DNA from: Streptomyces paludis
GTDB lineage: Bacteria > Actinomycetota > Actinomycetes > Streptomycetales > Streptomycetaceae
Direction of reading: 5' to 3'
Length of the DNA stretch: 64,000 nt
NCBI RefSeq assembly: GCF_003344965.1
Contig: NZ_CP031194.1
Coordinates: forward strand, 6,014,001 to 6,078,000
The position numbers and the translations under genes were made by a program. Under the pieces are notes generated by a model. That model ran no database searches. It was given only the letters and a program-made list of their open reading frames with translations, and was not told where the DNA came from. Below are positions 1-8,728 of the stretch, piece by piece; positions within the stretch are counted from its first letter, which is position 1; the number at the start of each line of letters is the position of its first letter.

Positions 1-154
1 ACTTCTCGGCCGTCAGCTGGTTCTTGTCGGCCATGATGGCCAGCGCCCACCAGGCCGCCAGGGCGAAGACGGCCAGGGCGGCGATCGTGTAGATCACATT
101 CCGCCGTTTGGCGCGTTTACCCGGAGCGTCGTACAGAACGGACGTGGTACTCAT
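1..154 (-). CDS. gluD: glutamate/amino-acid ABC transporter permease GluD (5' part only)
   Basis: This is the N-terminal 51 codons of a second permease subunit; the rest lies beyond the left edge. Its ATG overlaps the TGA of the upstream permease gene (ATGA), which implies translational coupling in the gluABCD operon. The visible protein has a basic cytoplasmic start (residues 12-18 rich in Lys and Arg) followed by one hydrophobic membrane segment at about residues 20-40. By position it should pair with GluC to form the membrane channel of a glutamate importer. No substrate-specific residues are visible, so the name rests on operon context. Confidence 0.85.
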   Translation of the reverse strand, partial: MSTTSVLYDAPGKRAKRRNVIYTIAALAVFALAAWWALAIMADKNQLTAEK

Positions 155-825
155 CGCTTCACCGCCACGCGCTTGCTGACCCAGCCCAGGAGCAGTCCGG
201 TGGGAAGGGTGAGGAGGATGAATCCGAGGGCGAAGAGCGTGAAGACCGCGAAGAGCGCGCTGGATTCGTTCTCGATCATGGTCTTCATCAGCGCCGATGC
301 CTCCGCCACGCCGATGGCCGAGGCCACGGTGGTGTTCTTGGTCAGCGCGATCAGTACGTTGGCGAGCGGCGCCACCACGGCGCGGAACGCCTGCGGCAGC
401 ACGATCAGCGTCAGGACCTGACGGAAGCTCAGACCGAGCGCGCGGGCGGCCTCCGCTTGGCCCACGGGCACGGTGTTGATGCCGGAGCGGAGCGCTTCGC
501 AGACGAAGGTGCCGGTGTAGGCGGACAGCCCGAGGACGGCGAGCCGGAAGCCGATGGACTTGAAGTCCCCGCCGCCGAGGGTGATCGAAAGGGTCTGGTT
601 GAGCCCCAGTGAACAGCCGACCAGGACCAGGGTCAGCGGGGTGTTGCGGACGAGGTTGACGTATCCCGTACCGAAGACACGCAGGAGGGGTACGGGACTG
701 ACCCGCATCCCGGCGAGCAGCGTTCCCCATATGAGGGATCCGGCCGCGGAGTAGAGGGTGAGCTGCACCGTCACCCAGAAGGCGCCGAGCAGGTCGTACT
801 GCCCGGAATCAAGAAAGTCGAACAC
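151..825 (-). CDS. gluC: glutamate ABC transporter permease GluC
   Basis: This 224-residue polytopic membrane protein belongs to the His/Glu/Gln/Arg family of ABC permeases. Hydrophobic segments lie near residues 12-38, 55-75, 95-112 and 190-215. The cytoplasmic EAA loop that contacts the ATPase starts near residue 124 (EAARALGLS) and is well conserved. The start is a GTG at 825 with only a weak GGGG Shine-Dalgarno. It follows gluB by 74 bp, a gap holding a strong hairpin, and overlaps gluD by 4 bp. Glutamate specificity is inferred from the gluABCD order and the divergent gluR-gluK genes. Confidence 0.92.
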   Translation of the reverse strand: MFDFLDSGQYDLLGAFWVTVQLTLYSAAGSLIWGTLLAGMRVSPVPLLRVFGTGYVNLVRNTPLTLVLVGCSLGLNQTLSITLGGGDFKSIGFRLAVLGLSAYTGTFVCEALRSGINTVPVGQAEAARALGLSFRQVLTLIVLPQAFRAVVAPLANVLIALTKNTTVASAIGVAEASALMKTMIENESSALFAVFTLFALGFILLTLPTGLLLGWVSKRVAVKR

Positions 826-860
826 GATGCCCCGCGCTCTCCCCTGGTTGGCTGGTCGGT

Positions 861-889
861 ACGCGCCGCCGGACCGGCCGGCGGCGCGT
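861..889 (-). terminator. intercistronic hairpin between gluB and gluC
   Basis: A perfect 12-bp inverted repeat (arms 861-872 and 878-889, loop 5 nt) fills most of the 74-bp gap after the binding-protein gene. It has no U-tract. Such hairpins after a solute-binding protein gene often act as partial terminators or 3'-end stabilisers, giving more binding protein than permease. That role is inference here. Confidence 0.6.
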
Positions 890-899
890 CACTGCTGTG

Positions 900-1733
900 T
901 CAGTCGGCGATCTGCGGGGCGGGCTCGTTCTTGTAGCCGGCCGGGCCGAAGTTCGCCTGGACCGCCTTCTCCCAGGAACCGTCCGAGACCATCTTCTTGA
1001 GCGCGTCGTTGATCTTCGTCTTCAGCTCGGTGTCGCCCTTCTTGAGGCCGATGCCGTAGGGCTCGTCGCTGAGCTTGAGACCGACGAGCTTGAACTTGCC
1101 CTGGAGGTCCTTCTGCGCGGCGAAGCCGGCGAGGATGGAGTCGTCCGTGGTCAGGGCGTCAACGGCCTTGTTCTCCAGACCGGTCAGGCACTCGGAGTAG
1201 CCGCCGCGCTCCAGGAGGTCCGCCTTGGGGGCGAGCTTGTCCTTGACGTTCTGCGCGGATGTCGAACCGGTGACCGAACAGAGCTTCTTCGAGTTGAGGT
1301 CCTCGACCTTGGTGATCGAGGTGTCGTCCGCGCGGACCAGCAGGTCCTGGTGGGCGAGGAGGTACGGGCCGGCGAAGTCGACCTTCTTCTTGCGCTCGTC
1401 GTTGATCGTGTAGCTGGCGGCGACGAACTTCACGTCACCGTTGGCGATCAGGTTCTCGCGCTCGGCGCTGGGGGCCTTTTTCCAGACGATGTTCTTCGCG
1501 TCGTAGCCGAGTTCCTTGGCGACGTAGGTGGCGACGTCCACGTCGAAGCCCGCGTAGCTGCCGTCGGGCAGCTGGAGGCCGATACCGGGCTGGTCGGTCT
1601 TGATGCCGATGGTGATCTTGCCACCGCCGCTGCCGCTGCTGCTGTCGTCGTTGCTGTCGCCGCCGCAGGCGGTGACGGTCAGGGCGAGGACCAGAGCGCC
1701 GGCTGCCGCCGCGCTTGCCTTCTGAAGCTTCAT
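900..1733 (-). CDS. gluB: glutamate-binding lipoprotein GluB
   Basis: This 277-residue extracellular solute-binding protein (family 3) captures glutamate for the GluCD permease. The N-terminus is a lipoprotein signal: basic start, hydrophobic stretch and lipobox VTAC with the modified cysteine at residue 23. A Ser/Gly/Asp-rich linker follows, then the bilobed binding domain from about residue 38 (KITIGIKTDQPG) to about 265. The ATG at 1733 has a GAGGGAAG ribosome site 10 nt upstream. It lies between gluA (230-bp spacer with short tandem repeats) and gluC. Ligand specificity cannot be read from sequence alone. Confidence 0.93.
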   Translation of the reverse strand: MKLQKASAAAAGALVLALTVTACGGDSNDDSSSGSGGGKITIGIKTDQPGIGLQLPDGSYAGFDVDVATYVAKELGYDAKNIVWKKAPSAERENLIANGDVKFVAASYTINDERKKKVDFAGPYLLAHQDLLVRADDTSITKVEDLNSKKLCSVTGSTSAQNVKDKLAPKADLLERGGYSECLTGLENKAVDALTTDDSILAGFAAQKDLQGKFKLVGLKLSDEPYGIGLKKGDTELKTKINDALKKMVSDGSWEKAVQANFGPAGYKNEPAPQIAD

Positions 1734-1875
1734 GCGTGGACTTCCCTCGGTGAGACGTGGACGAACAGGTTCTGCCGAACTCGGTGGAGCCGTAAGAAGA
1801 GCTGCGAAAGGCAGCCGTGAGCGGAGCCGCGGACGCCGCCGGCGGCGGTTTCGAGGCCGGCGGTGCGGACCGTGC

Positions 1876-1966
1876 GTACGGAACTGAGCTGTACGGAACT
1901 GAGCTGTACGGGAACTGCGTTGTGCGGGATCAGGTGGTGCGCCGGATCAAGCGGTGCGCCGGATCA
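1876..1966. repeat. short tandem repeats in the gluA-gluB spacer
   Basis: The unit GTACGGAACTGAGCT (15 bp) occurs at 1876-1890 and 1891-1905, followed by a partial copy from 1906. A second repeat, GGTGCGCCGGATCA, occurs at 1935-1948 and 1953-1966, the last copy covering the gluA stop codon. The spacer is otherwise non-coding. The repeats look like slippage products; a regulatory role is not evident. Confidence 0.8.
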
Positions 1967-2749
1967 GTGGTGCAGGATCTTCGACAGGAAGTCCTTGGCA
2001 CGGTCGCTGCGCGGATTGCTGAAGAACTCGTCGGGCGACGCCTCTTCGACGATGCGGCCGTCCGCCATGAAGACGACCCGGTTGGCGGCGGAGCGGGCGA
2101 AACCCATCTCGTGCGTGACGACGACCATCGTCATGCCCTCGCGCGCCAGTTGCTGCATGACCTCCAGCACCTCGTTGATCATCTCGGGGTCGAGCGCCGA
2201 GGTCGGCTCGTCGAAGAGCATGACCTTCGGCCCCATCGCCAGCGCCCGCGCGATGGCGACGCGCTGCTGCTGACCACCCGAGAGCTGCGCGGGGTACTTG
2301 TCGGCCTGCGAGCCGACGCCCACCCGGTCGAGCAGTCCGCGCGCCTTGTCCTCGGCGTCCTTCTTCTCCGTCTTGCGGACCTTGAGCTGGCCCAGCATGA
2401 CGTTCTCCAGCACCGTCTTGTGTGCGAAGAGGTTGAACGACTGGAAGACCATGCCGACATCGGCGCGCAGCCGGGCCAGTTCCCTGCCCTCGTCCGGCAG
2501 CGGCTTCCCGTCGATCGTGATCACGCCCGAATCGATCGTCTCCAGGCGGTTGATGGTGCGGCACAGTGTGGACTTGCCGGACCCGGAGGGCCCGATGACG
2601 ACCACGACCTCGCCACGGGCGATGGTCAGATCGATGTCCTGGAGCACATGCAGCGCGCCGAAGTGCTTGTTCACGTTGCTCAGTACGACCAGGTCGCCCG
2701 TCGCCGGCCCGGCGTCACCGGTGTCCTTGGTCGCTGACACTCCGCTCAT
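1964..2749 (-). CDS. gluA: glutamate ABC transporter ATP-binding protein GluA
   Basis: This 261-residue ABC ATPase energises glutamate import. Walker A is GPSGSGKST at residues 53-61, the Q-loop is near 103, the signature LSGGQ is at 156-160, Walker B carries DE at 180-181, and the switch histidine is near 213. All catalytic positions are intact. An in-frame GTG at 2794 would add 15 residues, but ATG 2749 has the Shine-Dalgarno run GAGGAGGACGGAG ending about 10 nt upstream, so 2749 is preferred. It is the first gene of the minus-strand gluABCD operon and is divergent from gluR. Confidence 0.94.
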   Translation of the reverse strand: MSGVSATKDTGDAGPATGDLVVLSNVNKHFGALHVLQDIDLTIARGEVVVVIGPSGSGKSTLCRTINRLETIDSGVITIDGKPLPDEGRELARLRADVGMVFQSFNLFAHKTVLENVMLGQLKVRKTEKKDAEDKARGLLDRVGVGSQADKYPAQLSGGQQQRVAIARALAMGPKVMLFDEPTSALDPEMINEVLEVMQQLAREGMTMVVVTHEMGFARSAANRVVFMADGRIVEEASPDEFFSNPRSDRAKDFLSKILHH

Positions 2750-3033
2750 CGGCTTTTTGCTCCGTCCTCCTCGGTTGGAGAGGACCATAGTCACGCGCTG
2801 CGATCAGCGTCATTACATCTGAGCTGAAATTGAGCATAACGATCCGATCGCAGCCGGGTACTGCGCGTAAGGGAGAGGGTGCGGGGAGTACCGGGTGGGT
2901 AACGGAAACCCCGACGTAACGGGGAGACTCTTGACTGGCACGGCGCCATCGGCGTGGATGCCAGGTACGTACTTATTGACCGCGACCTTATTGATCGCGG
3001 TTTTATGCCCGTGACTGACTGCTAAGGGGGCCC
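2750..3033. promoter_or_regulatory. divergent gluA / gluR-gluK control region
   Basis: This 284-bp non-coding interval must hold promoters for both operons. The half nearer gluR carries two 13-bp direct repeats, CTTATTGACCGCG (2972-2984) and CTTATTGATCGCG (2987-2999), one base different. They overlap a 7-bp dyad, ACCGCGA (2979-2985) and TCGCGGT (2995-3001). Tandem half-sites suit an OmpR-type regulator such as GluR. The GluR role is known for the S. coelicolor system as I recall it; the exact site here is inferred. Confidence 0.6.
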
Positions 3034-3747
3034 GTGAGACTGCTGCTCGTGGAGGACGACGACCATGTCGCCGCCGCCCTGTCGGCCGTGCTCGCCAAGC
3101 ATGGATTCCAGGTGGTCCACGCCCGGAACGGGGAGGAGGCGCTCCAGGCGCTGCTGCCGGCCGCCAACGCCGGCCGGGCACCGTTCGGAGTGGTGCTGCT
3201 CGACCTCGGGCTGCCGGACCAGGACGGCTACCAGGTCTGTGGCAAGATCCGGAAGATCACCTCGACCCCGGTCATCATGGTGACGGCGCGCGCCGACGTC
3301 AGATCCCGGATCCACGGACTCAACCTCGGGGCGGACGACTATGTCGTCAAGCCGTACGACACCGGTGAACTGCTCGCCCGTATCCACGCCGTCAGCCGGC
3401 GTACGACGGGCGCCGACGAGGCGGGGCCCGGTCCCGAGGCGGCCCAGCTGCTGGGACGCCTCACCCTCGAACTGCCCACCAGACGCGTCAGCGTGGACGG
3501 GGTGGCCGTCCAGCTCACCCGCAAGGAGTTCGACCTGCTGGCCCTGCTCGCGCAGCGCCCCGGCGTCGTCTTCGGCCGGGAGCAGATCATCAGCGAGGTG
3601 TGGCGCACCAGCTGGGAGGGCACCGGGCGCACGCTCGAAGTCCATGTCGCGTCCCTGCGCGGCAAGCTGGGCATGCCCGCGCTGATCGAGACCGTACGGG
3701 GAGTCGGCTACCGGCTCGTCGTCCCGGCCACGCACCAGGGGCAGTAA
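3034..3747 (+). CDS. gluR: response regulator GluR, OmpR family
   Basis: This 237-residue regulator has an N-terminal receiver domain (about 1-120) with the acidic cluster EDDD at 7-10, phospho-acceptor Asp57 (LLDLG) and the conserved Lys near 112 (VVKPY). A winged-helix DNA-binding domain occupies about 140-233. The start is a GTG at 3034 after an AAGGGGG ribosome site. It is followed 7 bp later by its kinase gene and is divergent from gluABCD. From memory, GluR-GluK in S. coelicolor senses glutamate and activates gluABCD; the context here matches, so I use those symbols. Confidence 0.88.
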   Translation: MRLLLVEDDDHVAAALSAVLAKHGFQVVHARNGEEALQALLPAANAGRAPFGVVLLDLGLPDQDGYQVCGKIRKITSTPVIMVTARADVRSRIHGLNLGADDYVVKPYDTGELLARIHAVSRRTTGADEAGPGPEAAQLLGRLTLELPTRRVSVDGVAVQLTRKEFDLLALLAQRPGVVFGREQIISEVWRTSWEGTGRTLEVHVASLRGKLGMPALIETVRGVGYRLVVPATHQGQ

Positions 3748-3754
3748 TCGCCCT

Positions 3755-5152
3755 GTGAGTAGCCGACTGCTGCCCCTGCTGATCGTCCTCATGGCGGGCG
3801 TACTCCTCGCACTGGGGTTTCCGCTCGCCATGAGTCTCGCCGCCGCACAGCAGCAGAGGGTCGTCGTCGACCGTATCGACGACACGGCGCGCATGGCGGC
3901 CCTCGCCCAGTTCGTCACGGAGGACCGCACGGGCACGGCCACCGAGGAACGCCGCGAACTGCTGGAGGAGGAACTCAGCCGGTACTACGAGGTGTACGGG
4001 ATCCGCGCCGGCGTCTTCTACCGGGACCGCGACGCGATGGCCCGCGCCCCGGAGGACTGGCGGGTCCCGGAGGACGGGCAGGGACGCAAGTCCTTCGACG
4101 AGGCCCTGCTGGGCCGGCGCAGCGGCGATCCGGAGCAGGTCTGGCCCTGGCAGCGGGGCCGGCTCATCGTCGACTCGCCCGTCGTACGCGACGGCGATGT
4201 CGTCGCGGTCGTGGTGACCGACTCACCGACCGACCAGATGCGCTCCCGCATCCTGAGGGGCTGGCTCCTGATCGCCGCGGGCGAGGCGGTGGCGATGCTG
4301 GTCGCCGTCGGCGCGGCGGTGCGGCTGACGGGCTGGGTGCTCCGGCCGGTACGGGTGCTGGACGCGGTCACCCACGACATCGCCACCGGCCGCATGAAGT
4401 CCCGGGTCGCCGCGGCCGGCGGGCCGCCGGAACTGCGCCGGCTGGCGGGCTCGTTCAACGAGATGGCCGACAACGTCGAGAACGTGCTGGAGCAGCAGCG
4501 CGCCTTCGTCGCCGACGCCTCCCACCAGCTGCGCAATCCGCTCGCGGCGCTGCTGCTCCGTATCGAACTGCTCGGCCTCGAACTGCCCGAGGGGAACGAG
4601 GAGATCGCCGCCGTACGTACCGAGGGCAGACGCCTGGCCCAGGTGCTGGACGATCTGCTGGGGCTGGCGCTGGCCGAGCACACCGCCGCCGATCTGCGGC
4701 TCACCGACATCGGCGAGGTGGCGGCCGAGCGGGTCGCGGCCTGGCGCGCCCTCGCCGACGAGAAGGGGGTCGTGCTGACCGAGCGCGGCGCCGCCGTCAC
4801 CGCCTGGGCCGACCCCATCGCGCTCTCCAGCGCCCTGGACGCCGTGATCGACAACGCCCTGAAGTTCACGCCGCCGGGCGAGGAGGTCACGGTCACGGTC
4901 GGCCGCGAGGGCGATACCGGCACGATCGTCGTCAACGACGGGGGTCCCGGGCTCGCCGACGACGAGATAGACCGTATCGGCGACCGCTTCTGGCGCAGCA
5001 ACCTTCACCAGAACATCAAGGGCTCCGGGCTGGGCCTCTCCATCACCCGGGCGCTTCTCTCCGCCGGTGGCGGGTCCATCGCGTACGCGCACGGGGAGCC
5101 GCGGGGTCTGCGGGTCACGGTCAGCGTCCCGCGGTCGCTGCCGATGATGTGA
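3755..5152 (+). CDS. gluK: sensor histidine kinase GluK
   Basis: This 465-residue membrane kinase has transmembrane helices near residues 3-30 and 168-190 that frame an extracytoplasmic sensor region of about 135 residues. A HAMP linker (about 190-245) leads to a HisKA domain with phospho-acceptor His257 (ASHQLRNP). The HATPase domain shows the N box (DNALKF), G1 (NDGGPGL) and G2 (GSGLGLS) motifs. The GTG start follows gluR by 7 bp. It should phosphorylate GluR in response to glutamate or a related ligand. The convergent TAXI gene downstream may belong to the same signalling neighbourhood. Confidence 0.88.
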   Translation: MSSRLLPLLIVLMAGVLLALGFPLAMSLAAAQQQRVVVDRIDDTARMAALAQFVTEDRTGTATEERRELLEEELSRYYEVYGIRAGVFYRDRDAMARAPEDWRVPEDGQGRKSFDEALLGRRSGDPEQVWPWQRGRLIVDSPVVRDGDVVAVVVTDSPTDQMRSRILRGWLLIAAGEAVAMLVAVGAAVRLTGWVLRPVRVLDAVTHDIATGRMKSRVAAAGGPPELRRLAGSFNEMADNVENVLEQQRAFVADASHQLRNPLAALLLRIELLGLELPEGNEEIAAVRTEGRRLAQVLDDLLGLALAEHTAADLRLTDIGEVAAERVAAWRALADEKGVVLTERGAAVTAWADPIALSSALDAVIDNALKFTPPGEEVTVTVGREGDTGTIVVNDGGPGLADDEIDRIGDRFWRSNLHQNIKGSGLGLSITRALLSAGGGSIAYAHGEPRGLRVTVSVPRSLPMM

Positions 5153-5210
5153 CGCGTGGACGCGCATCGGCGCGCGGGGCGGGTGCCTCCGGCTCGTCGC
5201 GTCCGCTCTG

Positions 5211-6212
5211 TCAGGGCTTGACCGACTGGTAGTACCGCTTGGCGCCCTCGTGCAGCGGGAGCGGGTCCGTATAGATGGCGGTCCGCAGGTCTACCAGCTG
5301 CGCGGGGTGCACGTTCTCGCCGATCCTGTCCCGGCTCCTGATCACCGTCCTGGTGAAGCCCTCCACCAGCTGGTCGGATATACGGTCCGTGGTGACCAGG
5401 AGGTTCGCCACCGCGATGGTCGGCACCGCCTTGTTGTCCTGCGCCCTGCCGTAGGCGTCGGCGGGCATCTCCGCGGCGCGGTAGTAGCGCGAGGCCGCGC
5501 CGCCGGCCGCGTGGACCTGCCCGACCAGGGCGGGGTCCAGCGGGACCAGGCTGATGTCGAAGCGGCTGGACAGGTTCTGCACGGCGGCCGTGGGCAGCCC
5601 GCCCGACCAGAAGAACGCGTCCAGCTTCCCCTCTTCGAGCAGCTCAGGCATGGTGTCGATACCGGCCGGGACGGCGGTGATGTCGGTCCTCGGGTCGAGC
5701 GCCGCGGCCGACAGGATCCGGTCGGCCAGCAGCCGGACCCCGGACCCGTCCTGCCCCACACCCACCTTCCTGCCCTTCAGGCCGGCCACGGAACGGATGC
5801 GCTGGTCCCTGGCGGTGACCAGCTGCACATAGTCGTCGTACAGCCGCGCACAGCCCCGGAGCCGGTCCGCGCCCGGCATCTTGTCCCGCTGGTACTTGGC
5901 GACGGCGTCGGCGGTGGCGATGGTGAACTGGGCCTCGCCCGTCGCCACCCGCTTGAGGTTCTGCTGCGAGCCCTCGCTGTTCCGGAGCGTCACGGAGACC
6001 AGCGGCAGATCGCGCGCGAGGTAGTCCTTGAGCAGCGTCCCGTACCGCTGATAGACCCCGTTGTTCCCGCCCGTGCTGAAGGTGACCGCGCCGCTCGGGG
6101 GCGGCGGGCCCAGCGGCAGCAGCCACCACAGCAGCAGCCCGGCCGCCACCAGGCACGCGACGGCGCCCTGGAGCAGCCGGACCCGGCCGAAACGGGACAC
6201 GAAGGTGAACAT
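5211..6212 (-). CDS. membrane-anchored TAXI-family solute-binding protein
   Basis: This 333-residue protein resembles TAXI/TRAP substrate-binding proteins: after the anchor it begins with the typical TFSTGGNNGVYQRYG-like strand-loop, then SEGSQQNL and further lobes to the C-terminus. A single hydrophobic helix (about residues 13-32) has no lipobox or obvious cleavage site, so it probably stays membrane-tethered. The ATG at 6212 has an AGGA site 8 nt upstream. It is convergent with gluK. No TRAP membrane subunit (DctQ/DctM type) lies next to it, so transport by itself is unlikely. A ligand-presenting role for the neighbouring kinase is speculation. Confidence 0.82.
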   Translation of the reverse strand: MFTFVSRFGRVRLLQGAVACLVAAGLLLWWLLPLGPPPPSGAVTFSTGGNNGVYQRYGTLLKDYLARDLPLVSVTLRNSEGSQQNLKRVATGEAQFTIATADAVAKYQRDKMPGADRLRGCARLYDDYVQLVTARDQRIRSVAGLKGRKVGVGQDGSGVRLLADRILSAAALDPRTDITAVPAGIDTMPELLEEGKLDAFFWSGGLPTAAVQNLSSRFDISLVPLDPALVGQVHAAGGAASRYYRAAEMPADAYGRAQDNKAVPTIAVANLLVTTDRISDQLVEGFTRTVIRSRDRIGENVHPAQLVDLRTAIYTDPLPLHEGAKRYYQSVKP

Positions 6213-6314
6213 GTCGCCGATCCTGTCAGCTCGCTCCCCGTGATGACCAGGGCTCTGGCCCGGGCCGCCGCGTACTCCCCGGGAATCCCCGGACGACGGC
6301 CCCGGCGGACCCCG

Positions 6315-6320
6315 TACCCT
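6315..6320 (+). promoter_or_regulatory. -10 box of a leaderless miaB promoter
   Basis: TACCCT ends 10 nt before ATG 6331, the position expected when transcription starts at or next to the start codon. No ribosome site precedes that ATG. Confidence 0.45.
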
Positions 6321-6330
6321 GGTGGGCGAG

Positions 6331-7818
6331 ATGAGCGCGAAGACTTACGAGGTGCGCACCTACGGGTGCCAGATGAATGTCCACGACTCCGAGCGGCTGT
6401 CGGGCCTGCTGGAGGGAGCCGGCTATGTCCGCGCGCCCGAAGGCGCCGACGGGGACGCCGATGTTGTCGTCTTCAACACCTGCGCGGTGCGGGAGAACGC
6501 CGACAACAAGCTGTACGGCAACCTCGGCCGGCTGGCGCCGATGAAGACCAAACGGCCGGGCATGCAGATCGCCGTCGGCGGCTGTCTGGCCCAGAAGGAC
6601 CGCGACACCATCGTGCGGCGCGCGCCCTGGGTCGATGTCGTCTTCGGCACCCACAACATCGGCAAGCTGCCGGTGCTCCTGGAGCGCGCACGCGTCCAGG
6701 AGGAGGCGCAGATCGAGATCGCGGAGTCGCTGGAGGCGTTCCCCTCCACGCTGCCGACCCGCCGCGAGTCCGCCTACGCGGCCTGGGTCTCCATCTCGGT
6801 CGGCTGCAACAACACCTGCACCTTCTGTATCGTCCCCGCACTGCGCGGCAAGGAGAAGGACCGCCGTCCCGGCGACATCCTGGCCGAGATCGAGGCGCTG
6901 GTCGGCGAGGGCGTCTCCGAGATCACGCTGCTGGGGCAGAACGTCAACGCGTACGGCTCCGACATGGGCGACCGCGAGGCGTTCTCCAAGCTCCTGCGCG
7001 CGTGCGGCGCGATCGAGGGACTGGAGCGCGTCCGCTTCACCTCCCCGCATCCGCGCGACTTCACGGACGACGTGATCGCGGCCATGGCCGAGACACCGAA
7101 CGTGATGCCGCAGCTCCATATGCCGCTCCAGTCCGGCTCGGACCGGATCCTCAAGGCGATGCGCCGCTCGTACCGGCAGGACCGTTACCTCGGCATCATC
7201 GACAAGGTGCGCGCCGCCATCCCGCACGCCGCCATCTCCACGGACATCATCGTGGGCTTCCCCGGCGAGACCGAGGAGGACTTCGAGGAGACCATGCGGG
7301 TCGTGCGCGAGGCGCGCTTCGCGCAGGCGTTCACCTTCCAGTACTCCAAGCGCCCCGGCACCCCGGCCGCCGACATGGACGGACAGATCCCCAAGGAGGT
7401 CGTCCAGGAGCGCTACATGCGGCTGTCCGCCCTCCAGGAGGAGATCTCCTGGGCGGAGAACAAGACACAGGTGGGCCGGACCCTCGATGTCATGGTGGCC
7501 GAGGGCGAGGGCCGCAAGGACGGCGCCACCCACCGGCTGTCCGGCCGCGCGCCCGACAACCGGCTCGTCCACTTCACCAAGCCGGACGAGGAGGCGCGGC
7601 CGGGCGATGTCGTGACGGTCACGATCACCTACGCCGCGCCGCACCACCTGCTCGCCGAGGGGCCGTCCCCGAAGGTGCGCCGCACTCGCGCCGGCGACGC
7701 CTGGGAGCGCCGGAACACGGCCGCGGCCGCGAAGCCCGCCGGTGTGCTGCTGGGGCTGCCCACGGTGGGCGTACCGGCGCCGCTGCCCGCGGTCACGGGC
7801 GGCTGCGCGGTCGAGTGA
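6331..7818 (+). CDS. miaB: tRNA-2-methylthio-N6-dimethylallyladenosine synthase MiaB
   Basis: This 495-residue radical-SAM methylthiotransferase adds a methylthio group to the isopentenyl-adenosine that MiaA places at tRNA position 37. The N-terminal UPF0004 domain holds cluster cysteines at 13, 51 and 85. The radical-SAM motif C159-N-N-T-C163-T-F-C166 follows. A TRAM domain occupies the last part (about 380-445), with a proline/alanine-rich tail. ATG 6331 is preferred over an in-frame GTG at 6322 because a -10-like TACCCT lies 10 nt before it. miaA is 1.4 kb downstream, so the two steps of the modification are encoded together. Confidence 0.95.
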   Translation: MSAKTYEVRTYGCQMNVHDSERLSGLLEGAGYVRAPEGADGDADVVVFNTCAVRENADNKLYGNLGRLAPMKTKRPGMQIAVGGCLAQKDRDTIVRRAPWVDVVFGTHNIGKLPVLLERARVQEEAQIEIAESLEAFPSTLPTRRESAYAAWVSISVGCNNTCTFCIVPALRGKEKDRRPGDILAEIEALVGEGVSEITLLGQNVNAYGSDMGDREAFSKLLRACGAIEGLERVRFTSPHPRDFTDDVIAAMAETPNVMPQLHMPLQSGSDRILKAMRRSYRQDRYLGIIDKVRAAIPHAAISTDIIVGFPGETEEDFEETMRVVREARFAQAFTFQYSKRPGTPAADMDGQIPKEVVQERYMRLSALQEEISWAENKTQVGRTLDVMVAEGEGRKDGATHRLSGRAPDNRLVHFTKPDEEARPGDVVTVTITYAAPHHLLAEGPSPKVRRTRAGDAWERRNTAAAAKPAGVLLGLPTVGVPAPLPAVTGGCAVE

Positions 7819-7841
7819 CGTCCGGCGGGTGGGGGCTCGTC

Positions 7842-7847
7842 TAGGCT
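7842..7847 (+). promoter_or_regulatory. -10 box of a leaderless promoter for the dioxygenase-fold gene
   Basis: TAGGCT lies 7 nt before ATG 7855 and no Shine-Dalgarno is present. Confidence 0.45.
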
Positions 7848-7854
7848 GCGGATC

Positions 7855-8601
7855 ATGCTCGTATCCGCTGCCGTGTGTCCCTGTCCGCCGCTGCTCGTCC
7901 CCGAGGTGGCGGCCGGCGCCGCTCCCGAACTCGACGCCGCCCGCGCGGCGTGCGCGGAGGCGCTCGGGGTGCTGGCCGCCGCCCGGCCCGACCGGCTGGT
8001 CGTCGTCGGAACGGCGGACGGGCCGGGCCGGGAGGCGTATCCCGAAGGCGCCACCGGGTCCTTCCGCGGCTTCGGGGTGGCCGCCGAGGTCGTCCTGGGC
8101 GCGCGAGCGGAATCCGGTGCTACGGGGCCGGCAACAGACCCGGAGAGGGGCGCGACGGGCGGGCTGCCGGTCTCCCTCGCCGTCGGGGCCTGGCTGCTGG
8201 AGCAGGTCTGCTGGGCCGCCGCACCGGTCTCGGGGCTGGGAGTGGGGGAGACGTCCGGTACGCAGGAGTGCGTCACGGCCGGGCGGGAGATCGCCGCCGT
8301 GTCCGACCGGGTGGCGCTGCTGGTGATGGGGGATGCCAGTGCCTGCCGTACGGTCAAGGCCCCCGGATACCTGGACGAACGGGCGGCGGGCTTCGACACC
8401 GAAGCGGCGCGGCTTCTCGCGGCGGCCGACGTACCGGGTCTGCTGGCGCTCGACGCGGGGCTGGCCCGGGAGCTGCGGGCGGCGGGCCGGGCGCCCTGGC
8501 AGGTGCTCGCGGGCGCGGCCGGGGGCGCGGGTCTCGCGGGTGAGCTGCTGTACGAGGACGCGCCGTACGGTGTCGGCTATCTGGTGGCTGTCTGGTCGTA
8601 A
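7855..8601 (+). CDS. class III extradiol dioxygenase subunit B-like protein
   Basis: This 248-residue protein looks like the LigB-fold proteins often found between miaB and miaA in actinomycetes. The N-terminal segment has the LigB-like pattern with PPLLVPEV at 11-18. However, the metal-binding histidine expected in the P-H-P-P type motif is replaced by cysteine (CPCPPLL, Cys8 and Cys10), and few other histidines are present. Dioxygenase activity is therefore doubtful. The product is hydrophobic-rich but has no clear membrane helix. A -10-like TAGGCT 7 nt before the ATG suggests a leaderless mRNA. Function unknown. Confidence 0.75.
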   Translation: MLVSAAVCPCPPLLVPEVAAGAAPELDAARAACAEALGVLAAARPDRLVVVGTADGPGREAYPEGATGSFRGFGVAAEVVLGARAESGATGPATDPERGATGGLPVSLAVGAWLLEQVCWAAAPVSGLGVGETSGTQECVTAGREIAAVSDRVALLVMGDASACRTVKAPGYLDERAAGFDTEAARLLAAADVPGLLALDAGLARELRAAGRAPWQVLAGAAGGAGLAGELLYEDAPYGVGYLVAVWS

Positions 8602-8728
8602 TGCCGTCTGGTCGTAGTGGCCGGTACGAACAAGACGGATGTTGTACGACGCGACGTTGACGCGACACACGGCGGCGGCAGCCGCGTGACGCTCTGCGCG
8701 CCGCGCCGCTGCCGCCGGGTGGGATGCT

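Noticed and set aside
5250..7844. A plus-strand open frame of about 864 codons across the TAXI and miaB genes.
   Set aside because: It is antisense to one real gene and out of frame with another; typical high-GC shadow.
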